From JBFXCK01 sp050182275 (GTDB taxonomy: Bacteria; Pseudomonadota; Alphaproteobacteria; SHNJ01): a stretch of 64,000 bases of DNA. Position 1 is the stretch's first letter. Each line of letters opens with the position of its first letter. Positions 8,006 to 15,523 of this stretch are shown here, piece after piece. Under the pieces are notes generated by a model that saw only the letters and a program-made list of their open reading frames with translations, made no database searches and was not told the origin of the DNA. The stretch lies in the NCBI GenBank assembly GCA_050182275.1, contig JBFXCK010000002.1, positions 1 to 64,000 on the forward strand, written 5' to 3'. Both the position numbers and the translations under genes were made by a program.

Positions 8006-10708
8006 ATGAGAAGCAAAGTAAACACCCCCCTGGCGGCAAAAAGCTCCTTAAAGGAGTTCTTGCTTGGAAAAAATAGAAAATATCAACGCGGCATGATCGG
8101 TTATGCCATGGCGGTGGTGGTCGCAACCGCCATGGCCGGCGGCTTGATGATGAATAGTATGAGCACCGGCATACGCACCACCAATGCAATTACCCGCTCC
8201 ACCGACGCTAATAGCGTTTTACAGGCGGCACGGGTTCAATTGGCTCAATCCGCTAGTTTTGATAGCCTGGGCATTCCCGTTTCGGTGCCGGCGGAAGATA
8301 ATCATATCCCTATGCGCTTTCCGGAAAACGATGATTTTCAAGAGCGTGCCCACAGCGAACAATCGGTAGTCAGCGCCGCCAGCTTCCGTGGGGAACAAAT
8401 TATTTATGTCCCCTTTTATAACCGTAATTCAAATGAACCCAACGGCTATGTCAGGGGCAGGGTGGCTTCAACCCAAGTGGAGGCTTTAAACCGTCCGGTG
8501 TTTATGCTGATTCTGGGCGGACAAGATGGGGTGCAAACGCCTTATAACGATCCGAACACTTTTATGAATAGCGATGGCAGCATGCGTCCGGTTTCGGTAT
8601 TAGCAGAACAATACCCGACCGACCGTTTTGCTGCGGCTACCATACAAGACGTTATGAATATTCAAGCGGCTAACGCCACGCAAATGATCCGTGTGGCGGC
8701 GCAAGAAGAAGGCATGCCCCTAGGCGGCGCGCCCACCAGCACTTGCCCGGCGGCGACGCATAAATTGGTTTTTGCGGTTAACGCCAATGGCCAAACCGTG
8801 TTTGCCTGCGTGCCGGAACAAGACCCGAAAGTAACGGGAGAAAATATAATTCCGGAAACGGTAATGAACGGTGTTGGACAACTATTCGCCGAGCGTATTT
8901 TTATTCCCAATGAACAAACCCCTGCTAATACGGTTAGCAAGCTGCGCTTCCGTTCAATTTTGGGCGGCCTCAATGTGAATGTTGGTCAAAGCGATGAGGC
9001 CGTGATGTTAAGCGTTAATGCCGAAAATGCCGGTCAAAACGGCGCCGGTATTTTCAGACAAGGCTTTAATGCGCAAGGTCATCAAACCATGCAGTTCCGC
9101 CGCTTGGTGGCGGGCGCGGGCGCTAGCGTACAAGAAGTGGGCGATACGATCGTTATCAGCGCCATGGGCTTGGGCGGCGGGCCGGTTGGTTTAACTGCGG
9201 TCAGCGCGCAACGTTTTGGCGATGATAATACGCATGCTATCTTCATGGGCGGTGACGGCACGCCCGGCAATCCGCTTTCTTTCAGTGATTTACGCGCTGG
9301 CGCTGGCATTGCCATGGGCCGCGGAAGTAAAGGCGAATTGATTATCGCCAATACCAGCCCGGCTTCAAGCGTTGAGGGTATTAACGTCGGCGGCGGGCAA
9401 GATCCCAGCGTGACGGACGATAAGCCGGGAGCGAATGGCATTTATGCCGGGAAAGATGATGAAAACCGCCTGATGTTCCGGCGCCTTGTGGCTGGGCAGG
9501 GCATTAAAATATCCGCCAATAAGGATGATGAGGACAATGGTAAATCGGCCATTGTAATCGAGGTTGATGGTTCAGTCGGTGGCGTGGCGAATGCAACCAA
9601 TATTGGTAGCGGCGCTTCGGTCTATGCCAATAATGCCAACGGCACTTTATCCTTCCGCCGCGTCAATGACGATGGCCAAGGTGTAACGGTACGTCAAGTC
9701 GGCGACAATGTTAGAGTAGGGGTTGATGTCGCCCAATTATCGCAAACCTTGAATTTAAGCCGCTTTGTGCAAATCGGCCAAGAGCAAGATCCGATCTTTG
9801 CCGCCTCACGTCCGGCGACGGCTTGCGAAGGTACGCAACGTTTAAGCTGGGATGGCACGGCCTTTGTATGTATGGCTCCGGCTGGACAATCTGGCGGCGG
9901 CGCAACGCCCTTGAGCAGCAATATCGTTTCTTGCACGAATGCGCAAACCCGCGGCGCTGCAAGCAGCGAAGCTTGCGGCAATGCGCGCCGGATTCAACGA
10001 GGCACTTTAACCACCAGCCCGCCCGCGCAAGTGGCGCTGCAAATGAACACACCCGGCTCGTGGGTGCCGATTGGTTGCCGTGATTTATATGGCTCGCAAA
10101 TTAACAGTTTTGCTTCGCAAATCTGGTGGGATCCAACGGCGACTTACCCCAGCTCCGGTGTGGCTGGCGCATGGATTACCTTTGCCGATAGTGGTGCTAG
10201 ATATTGCGTCGATGGTACCTTAGTGATTGCTCAAGTCGGCGGCTCGGGTACGCCAGGCACCATGACGATCGATTCATTCGAGCAAACTTACTTTGTGGAA
10301 AACAATGCCGAAATCGCTCCCTTATTGCCTGGCAGATCATCGGCCGCATCTTGGACCGACCTTGATCAAACCAGATGGCGCACGGATGTACGGAACGTAA
10401 CTTTGCGCGCCGGCTTATGGAAAGTGGATGTGTATGGCGGCGTATATATATGCGGCTCGGCCGATGCCTATCAAACTACGCATCTGTTGTTCCATCAAGA
10501 CCGGCCGGTTAATGATCCGAACCGCAAAGTGGTGACGCTTAAATCGGCTAACTGCCCTGAAGGCAATGCGGCTTATAATGTCTCTACATTGGTTAGAGTG
10601 CCGGCAGATGGACGGTTTGGGGTTCAATCGGTGCCAGTCAGCACCGGCGGCAACTTGCAGCGGGTCTCGAATATCCAAGGAATCGTGGCGATCCGCGTCG
10701 GCGATTAG
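8006..10708 (+). CDS. Large pilin-like surface protein with FRxL beta-repeats, copy 2
   Basis: This is a 900-residue paralogue of the preceding gene. A 29-residue basic leader ends 'YQRG' and is followed by a hydrophobic helix rich in Met, Ala, Val and Gly (about residues 30-55) and a polar helix with 'SVLQAARVQLAQ', again PilX-like without Glu at +5. FRxL-type repeats lie near residues 312, 358, 421 (as FSDLRAG), 487 and 545. Cysteine-bracketed hairpins of the form C-x(n)-L-x-[WF]-x(n)-[WF]-x-C lie near 249 and 610. The C-terminal about 260 residues match copy 1 closely, with all six cysteines kept, whereas the middle has diverged. AGGACGGG precedes the ATG. It has its own upstream region and terminator. 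Function is unknown; a surface fibre or adhesin is inferred. Confidence 0.75.
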   Translation: MRSKVNTPLAAKSSLKEFLLGKNRKYQRGMIGYAMAVVVATAMAGGLMMNSMSTGIRTTNAITRSTDANSVLQAARVQLAQSASFDSLGIPVSVPAEDNHIPMRFPENDDFQERAHSEQSVVSAASFRGEQIIYVPFYNRNSNEPNGYVRGRVASTQVEALNRPVFMLILGGQDGVQTPYNDPNTFMNSDGSMRPVSVLAEQYPTDRFAAATIQDVMNIQAANATQMIRVAAQEEGMPLGGAPTSTCPAATHKLVFAVNANGQTVFACVPEQDPKVTGENIIPETVMNGVGQLFAERIFIPNEQTPANTVSKLRFRSILGGLNVNVGQSDEAVMLSVNAENAGQNGAGIFRQGFNAQGHQTMQFRRLVAGAGASVQEVGDTIVISAMGLGGGPVGLTAVSAQRFGDDNTHAIFMGGDGTPGNPLSFSDLRAGAGIAMGRGSKGELIIANTSPASSVEGINVGGGQDPSVTDDKPGANGIYAGKDDENRLMFRRLVAGQGIKISANKDDEDNGKSAIVIEVDGSVGGVANATNIGSGASVYANNANGTLSFRRVNDDGQGVTVRQVGDNVRVGVDVAQLSQTLNLSRFVQIGQEQDPIFAASRPATACEGTQRLSWDGTAFVCMAPAGQSGGGATPLSSNIVSCTNAQTRGAASSEACGNARRIQRGTLTTSPPAQVALQMNTPGSWVPIGCRDLYGSQINSFASQIWWDPTATYPSSGVAGAWITFADSGARYCVDGTLVIAQVGGSGTPGTMTIDSFEQTYFVENNAEIAPLLPGRSSAASWTDLDQTRWRTDVRNVTLRAGLWKVDVYGGVYICGSADAYQTTHLLFHQDRPVNDPNRKVVTLKSANCPEGNAAYNVSTLVRVPADGRFGVQSVPVSTGGNLQRVSNIQGIVAIRVGD

Positions 10709-10728
10709 TTAAGGGGAGGGTATAGGGA

Positions 10729-10755
10729 AGGGCCGGTGGCGACACCGGCCTTTTT
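10729..10755 (+). terminator. rho-independent terminator
   Basis: A perfect GGCCGGTG/CACCGGCC stem with a 4-base GCGA loop is followed by TTTTTC, 21 bases after the second pilin-like gene. Confidence 0.92.
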
Positions 10756-10885
10756 CTTTTGTAATCCAATAGCTTAAGAAAATCTTGAATATGCGCCGTT
10801 AATGCGTATAGTTAACAAGATTTTAGTTTATTTCCTTTTATATTTCCTGTTCCTTGTAATTCTGTTTTTATCTTAGAGGGTATGT

Positions 10886-11527
10886 ATGGATATCAAATTC
10901 GATCTACGCGTGGTTGAGTTATTGTTCTCACGAGTGTGCCATGATTTAGTTGGCCCCGTTGGCGCTGCTTTGAATGGCGTTGAATTGCTGGAAGAATATG
11001 GCGGTGAGATGGCCGATGAAGCATTGGGCTTGCTTGGCAATAGCGCACGGGTGGCTTCACGCCGTTTAAAAGTGTATCGCGTGGCTTATGGGATGGCGGC
11101 TGGCGCTGCGGTATCATCTTTGGCTGATGTGCGCTCGCTCGTACAGGAATTTATCGAAGGCAGCAAAGTTACCCTCGATTGGCCCGATTCGGCGATTCCG
11201 CAAATTGCGGTCGACCGTAACGGCATTAAGTTGATTTTAAACACCATGATTTTGGCGGCCGAATGTTTACCACGCGGTGGCGCCATCGGTTTTCGCATCG
11301 AGCCGGATGGCAATAACAGCAAATGCACTATTACCGCCAAGGGCCAAGGCGCCCGCCTGGTCGATGGGGTAGCTGAAGCCATGCAGCCGGATGCGCAAAT
11401 CGACCGGCTTGATCCCCGCACGGTGCATTCTTATTATTTAGGCCGCTTCGCCCAAGTGCATCAAGCTAACCTAACCCGCACCGATCAGCCCGATTTGGTG
11501 ACCTTTACCGGCCAGATTAATTCCTAG
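10886..11527 (+). CDS. chpT: Histidine phosphotransferase ChpT
   Basis: ChpT takes phosphate from the hybrid kinase CckA and passes it to CtrA and CpdR. The 213-residue product has the ChpT dimerisation helix with 'SRVCHDLVGPVGA', which gives His19 as the phospho-acceptor, then the N-G-[VL]-E-L-L and 'NSARVASRRL' helix positions of the family. The C-terminal half is a degenerate HATPase-like fold without nucleotide-binding glycine boxes, as expected for ChpT. GAGGG precedes the ATG at 10886. Its partner CtrA is encoded 28 kb away at 38777-39517 and clpXP lies nearby; cckA is not in the window. Confidence 0.85.
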   Translation: MDIKFDLRVVELLFSRVCHDLVGPVGAALNGVELLEEYGGEMADEALGLLGNSARVASRRLKVYRVAYGMAAGAAVSSLADVRSLVQEFIEGSKVTLDWPDSAIPQIAVDRNGIKLILNTMILAAECLPRGGAIGFRIEPDGNNSKCTITAKGQGARLVDGVAEAMQPDAQIDRLDPRTVHSYYLGRFAQVHQANLTRTDQPDLVTFTGQINS

Positions 11528-11596
11528 ATCGCTGGTAATCGCTCTTCCCCTTAACTATATTCTCCGCTAGAACAAAGTTCGATAAACTGGCCATAT

Positions 11597-11681
11597 GCGG
11601 GCGTGGCGAAATTGGCAGACGCACAAGATTTAGGTTCTTGCGCCGCAAGGCGTGGGGGTTCAAGTCCCTCCGCCCGCACCA
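11597..11681 (+). tRNA. tRNA-Leu (UAG)
   Basis: An 85-nt cloverleaf with 7-bp acceptor GCGGGCG/CGCCCGC, anticodon stem CAAGA/TCTTG around loop TTTAGGT (anticodon TAG, reads CUA), a long variable arm typical of class II tRNA, a GTTCAAGTC T-loop and an encoded CCA. A palindromic repeat element starts two bases after it. Confidence 0.95.
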
Positions 11682-11682
11682 C

Positions 11683-11795
11683 CCACCCTACGCCTTCGGC
11701 TTCGGGTGGCAGGCCACGCTAGTGGACTGACACGCGAAGGCGATCTTAGGCGTAGGAGTGTCGCCCGAAGCTTTAGCGTAGGGGGACTGGTCGCC
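11683..11795. repeat. tRNA-associated palindromic element, copy A1
   Basis: It begins right after tRNA-Leu. It contains a CCACCC/GGGTGG hairpin, a CGCCTTCG/CGAAGGCG long-range pairing, a 34-nt GACAC...GTGTC hairpin (11729-11762) and a tail 'CCGAAGCTTTAGCGTAGGGG' plus ACTGGT. Related copies are at 19138-19242 and, for the tail only, 21962-22036. It fills most of the gap before tig, and I see no gene in it. Confidence 0.8.
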
Positions 11796-11893
11796 TTACC
11801 GCCGACCTTAAATTCTGTCTTGCTCCCGTCTAATTCAGGCCCTAAACTGCCTACTTCTCAAAAATCAACCTTCAACTAATAGCGATTCATTCT

Positions 11894-13264
11894 ATGAAAG
11901 TTTCTGAAACATCGAATAAAGGCTTACAACGCCAATATAAAGTCATTGTACCGGCGAACGACATCAGCAAGCGCATGGATGCGCGGCTTAAGGAAATTTC
12001 GGGCAATGTGAATATTCCGGGCTTCCGTGCCGGGCATGCACCGTTGGCGATGATCAAGCAGCGCTATGGCTCTTCCGTTTTGGGCGAAGTCATCGAAGGT
12101 GCGGTGCGCGATACGATGGAAAAAGCATTGGAAGAAAAGGGCATCCGTCCCGCGATGCAGCCGAAAGTGGAAATCGGCGCGTTCGGCGAAGATAAGGATT
12201 TGGAATATAGCCTGACCGTCGATCTAATTCCTGAAATCAAGCCAATGGATTTTTCCAAGCTGAAATTGGAAAGGTTGATGGCTTCGCTTAATACGGAAGA
12301 AGTTGAAAAAACTTTGGAAGAAATGGCCAAACGCAGCCGTAAGACCGAGGCGGTTAAAGCTTTGCGCAAAGCCAAAAAGGGCGATGTGGCAGTATTGGAT
12401 TTCACCGGCAAAATGGATGGTGAAGAAATTAAGGGCGGCTCGGCCAAGGATATGGCCTTGGAATTGGGCAGCGGCCAATTTATCCCTGGCTTTGAAGATC
12501 AAGTCATTGGCATGGAAGCGGGCGAAACCCGTGATATTACAGTTTCTTTTCCGGCCGAATATGCCGAGAAAACCTTGGCCGGAAAGCCGGCGATTTTCAC
12601 CATCACGCTAAAAGAATTGCGCGAGTATGTCGATTCCAAAATTGACGAAGAATTCGCCAAATCTTTAAATTTCACTTCCGTCGATGATTTACGCGCCGCG
12701 GTGCGTCAGGAATTGGAAAAAGATTTCAGCCGCCTTTCCCGCCAGCGCTTGAAACAAGATGTGCTGGAAGCCATGGCCGAGGAGCATGATTTTGATGTTC
12801 CGCCGGGTTTGCTTGAGGCCGAGCTGGAAAGTATGCGTCAGCAGCTAAAACAGGCCAAGGAACGCGGGCTTGAGCCGGAAGAGCATAAGGGCAAAAAAGA
12901 GGCCGAAATCGATGAAGAGCTGAAAGAATTAGCCCTGCGCCGCGTGCGTTTGGGCCTGCTTTTGGCGGAAATTGGCCGGATTAATAAGATCGATGTCAGT
13001 GAAGACGAGCTTCGCCGCGCCGTGATGGGTGAAATTCAGCGCTATCCGGGCCGCGAGCAAGAAGTGCTGCAGTTTTACCAATCCACGCCGCGCGCTTTGA
13101 TGAGTTTGCGGGCGCCCCTGTTAGAAGACAAAGTAATTGACTATATTATAGAGATGGCGGCCGTTACCGACCGCAGCGTTTCCCGCGATGAATTATTTGC
13201 CAAGCCTGATGAGGAAAAATCTGAAGGCAAAGCAAAGAAATCGAAATCCAAGGCCAAAAAATAA
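11894..13264 (+). CDS. tig: Trigger factor (ribosome-associated chaperone, FKBP-type PPIase)
   Basis: Trigger factor binds at the ribosomal exit tunnel and shields nascent chains. The 456-residue product has the N-terminal ribosome-binding domain with the G-F-R-A-G-H-A-P signature (about residues 43-50), the FKBP-like domain (about 155-240) with 'GDVAVLDFTGKMDGEEI' and 'GSGQFIPGFEDQVIGM', and the long helical C-terminal chaperone domain. The tail is Lys/Ser-rich. It leads the order tig-clpP-clpX-lon-hup, standard in alphaproteobacteria; clpP starts 12 bases after its stop. Confidence 0.97.
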   Translation: MKVSETSNKGLQRQYKVIVPANDISKRMDARLKEISGNVNIPGFRAGHAPLAMIKQRYGSSVLGEVIEGAVRDTMEKALEEKGIRPAMQPKVEIGAFGEDKDLEYSLTVDLIPEIKPMDFSKLKLERLMASLNTEEVEKTLEEMAKRSRKTEAVKALRKAKKGDVAVLDFTGKMDGEEIKGGSAKDMALELGSGQFIPGFEDQVIGMEAGETRDITVSFPAEYAEKTLAGKPAIFTITLKELREYVDSKIDEEFAKSLNFTSVDDLRAAVRQELEKDFSRLSRQRLKQDVLEAMAEEHDFDVPPGLLEAELESMRQQLKQAKERGLEPEEHKGKKEAEIDEELKELALRRVRLGLLLAEIGRINKIDVSEDELRRAVMGEIQRYPGREQEVLQFYQSTPRALMSLRAPLLEDKVIDYIIEMAAVTDRSVSRDELFAKPDEEKSEGKAKKSKSKAKK

Positions 13265-13276
13265 AGGAGTTTGACC

Positions 13277-13915
13277 ATGCCCAAAGATATGATGGATGCG
13301 ACAATGAATTACATGGTGCCGATTGTCATTGAACAAACGGCGCGCGGCGAACGTTCCTTTGATATTTATTCGCGGCTGTTGAAAGAGCGTATTATTTTTC
13401 TAACCGGCGCTGTCAACGACACTATTTCGGCGCTGGTTTGCGCGCAGCTTTTATTTTTGGAATCGGAAAATCCGAATAAAGATATTTTCTTTTATATCAA
13501 TTCGCCGGGCGGTGTTGTGACTTCCGGTTTAGCGATGTATGACACGATGCAATATATCCGCTGCCAAGTTTCCACCATTTGTATTGGCCAAGCGGCGTCG
13601 ATGGGTTCGTTCTTGCTGATGGGCGGGCATAAGGGCAAACGTTTTGCTTTGCCCAATGCGCGCATTATGATTCACCAGCCCTCCGGCGGTATGCAAGGGC
13701 AGGCGACCGACATTGAAATTCATGCCAAGGAAATTTTAAGCCTGCGTGAGCGCTTAAATTTGATTTATGCCAAACACACCGGCCAGCCGATTGACGTTAT
13801 CGCCCGCAACATGGAGCGCGATCGTTTCATGTCGCCGCAGGAAGCCAAGGAATTCGGTTTGATTGATCAGGTCATCGATCAACGGCCCGAAGGCAAGGAA
13901 ACGAAGGCGGCTTAG
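13277..13915 (+). CDS. clpP: ATP-dependent Clp protease proteolytic subunit ClpP
   Basis: ClpP is the serine peptidase barrel used by ClpA and ClpX. Catalytic Ser is in 'GQAASMGSFLLMGG', catalytic His in 'MIHQPSGG', and the 'FYINSPGG' oxyanion-hole segment is present. The family length (about 200) fits the 212 residues here. I placed the start at the ATG at 13277, 7 bases after AGGAG; a TTG at 13271 lies too close to that site. It is cotranscribed with tig by spacing; clpX follows after 283 bases. Confidence 0.97.
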   Translation: MPKDMMDATMNYMVPIVIEQTARGERSFDIYSRLLKERIIFLTGAVNDTISALVCAQLLFLESENPNKDIFFYINSPGGVVTSGLAMYDTMQYIRCQVSTICIGQAASMGSFLLMGGHKGKRFALPNARIMIHQPSGGMQGQATDIEIHAKEILSLRERLNLIYAKHTGQPIDVIARNMERDRFMSPQEAKEFGLIDQVIDQRPEGKETKAA

Positions 13916-13997
13916 AGCGGCTTTAATTTCTGCCTCGGATAAAAGAGCGATTCCTTCTTTCCTGGGGCTTCAAAACCTACATAAATTTCAATCTTTT

Positions 13998-14021
13998 AGT
14001 GTGAAATAAAATTATCACACT
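13998..14021. promoter_or_regulatory. AT-rich palindrome between clpP and clpX
   Basis: AGTGTGA and TCACACT are separated by 10 AT-rich bases, with an inner ATAA/TTAT match. It is the only structured element I see in the 283-bp gap before clpX. It could be an operator or an mRNA hairpin. Confidence 0.35.
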
Positions 14022-14198
14022 CGTAAAGTATAGGCGGTTTTTTCCACATTGATAATCGCCAGCAGAACTCTTATTTCATGCTAAGATATTAAGGAATTAG
14101 CGTCTTTTTAACCTTAAATCGCCAGCATGGTACTTAGGAAGGCGTTGTTTTTTCTGGCTTTCTTTTTAGCCCGTTCGGGGAGGTTCGTTTAAATATCC

Positions 14199-15467
14199 AT
14201 GAGCAGATCCGGCAGCGACAGCAAAAATACTCTCTACTGCTCCTTTTGCGGCAAAAGCCAGCATGAAGTGCGCAAACTTATCGCCGGCCCGACCGTGTTC
14301 ATTTGCGATGAATGTGTCGAACTTTGCATGGATATTATCCGCGAAGAAACAAAAACTTCGCTGGTTAAATCGGGCGATGGCATTCCAACTCCCTTACATA
14401 TTCGCGGCGTGCTGGATGATTATGTCATCGGCCAGGATTACGCTAAAAAAGTTTTATCGGTCGCGGTGCATAACCACTATAAGCGCCTAGCCCATGGTCA
14501 AAAGAATCCTGATCTTGAAATCAACAAATCGAATATCTTAATGCTAGGGCCGACCGGTTCGGGTAAGACGCTTTTAGCGCAAACCATGGCGCGTATTTTG
14601 GACGTGCCCTTCACCATGGCCGACGCCACGACCTTAACCGAAGCCGGTTATGTTGGCGAAGATGTTGAAAACATTATTCTGCGTTTGTTGCAAGCCGCCG
14701 ATTATAATGTCGAACGCGCACAGCGCGGTATTGTGTATATTGATGAAATCGATAAAATTTCGCGCAAAGGCGATAACCCCTCGATCACCCGTGACGTATC
14801 GGGCGAGGGTGTGCAGCAGGCTTTGCTCAAATTAATGGAAGGCACGATCGCCTCTGTCCCGCCGCAAGGGGGCCGCAAACATCCGCAGCAAGAATTTTTG
14901 CAAGTTGACACCACGAATATTTTATTCATTTGCGGCGGCGCTTTCGCCGGCATCGACAAGATTGTGGCGCAACGCACCAAGGGCAGCGGCATTGGTTTTG
15001 GCGCGCAAGTGCGGGCGCCGGAAGACCGCCGCACCGGCCAGCTTTTGCGCGAATTGGAGCCAGAGGATTTGCTGAAATACGGTTTAATCCCCGAATTTAT
15101 CGGCCGTCTGCCGGTTATCGCCACGCTGGATGATTTAGACATCGGCGCGCTGGTTGAAATTTTAAGCAAGCCGAAAAATGCTTTGGTAAAACAATATCAG
15201 CGTTTATTCGAAATGGAAAATACCAAGCTCGAATTTACCGAAGATGCCTTACAGGGCATCGCCCAAAAAGCGATTGCCCGGAAAACCGGGGCGCGTGGCT
15301 TGCGCACCATTATGGAAAGCATCTTATTGAATACGATGTATGATTTGCCGGGCATGGACAATGTCGCGGAAGTCATTATTAATAAAGAAGTGGTAGAAGG
15401 AAAAGCCGCACCTATATATGTTTATAAGGACAAGGCGAAAAAGGAGCCTGCCCCCGCCGCCAGCTAG
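14199..15467 (+). CDS. clpX: ATP-dependent Clp protease ATP-binding subunit ClpX
   Basis: ClpX is the AAA+ unfoldase partner of ClpP. The 422-residue protein has the N-terminal zinc-binding domain with four cysteines (CSFC and CDEC pairs, residues 11-42), Walker A 'GPTGSGKT', Walker B 'IVYIDEIDKI', the pore loop region 'GYVGEDVE' and the IGF loop for ClpP docking in 'GSGIGFGAQ'. In Caulobacter ClpXP degrades CtrA at the swarmer-to-stalked transition; ctrA and chpT are both in this window. lon follows 56 bases downstream. Confidence 0.98.
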   Translation: MSRSGSDSKNTLYCSFCGKSQHEVRKLIAGPTVFICDECVELCMDIIREETKTSLVKSGDGIPTPLHIRGVLDDYVIGQDYAKKVLSVAVHNHYKRLAHGQKNPDLEINKSNILMLGPTGSGKTLLAQTMARILDVPFTMADATTLTEAGYVGEDVENIILRLLQAADYNVERAQRGIVYIDEIDKISRKGDNPSITRDVSGEGVQQALLKLMEGTIASVPPQGGRKHPQQEFLQVDTTNILFICGGAFAGIDKIVAQRTKGSGIGFGAQVRAPEDRRTGQLLRELEPEDLLKYGLIPEFIGRLPVIATLDDLDIGALVEILSKPKNALVKQYQRLFEMENTKLEFTEDALQGIAQKAIARKTGARGLRTIMESILLNTMYDLPGMDNVAEVIINKEVVEGKAAPIYVYKDKAKKEPAPAAS

Positions 15468-15523
15468 GCGGCTAAGCTTGAAAAGGCGCCCACGATAAAC
15501 CCATCAGGGTAAAAGGAGTTTCA

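Noticed and set aside
5162..10708. Prophage tail-fibre region
   Set aside because: The repeats recall tail fibres, but no capsid, tail, lysis, integrase or repressor gene is near, and each protein has an N-terminal membrane helix and its own terminator.
11652..11879. 75-aa open frame after tRNA-Leu
   Set aside because: It overlaps the 3' end of the tRNA and the palindromic element; its sequence is just the translated repeat.
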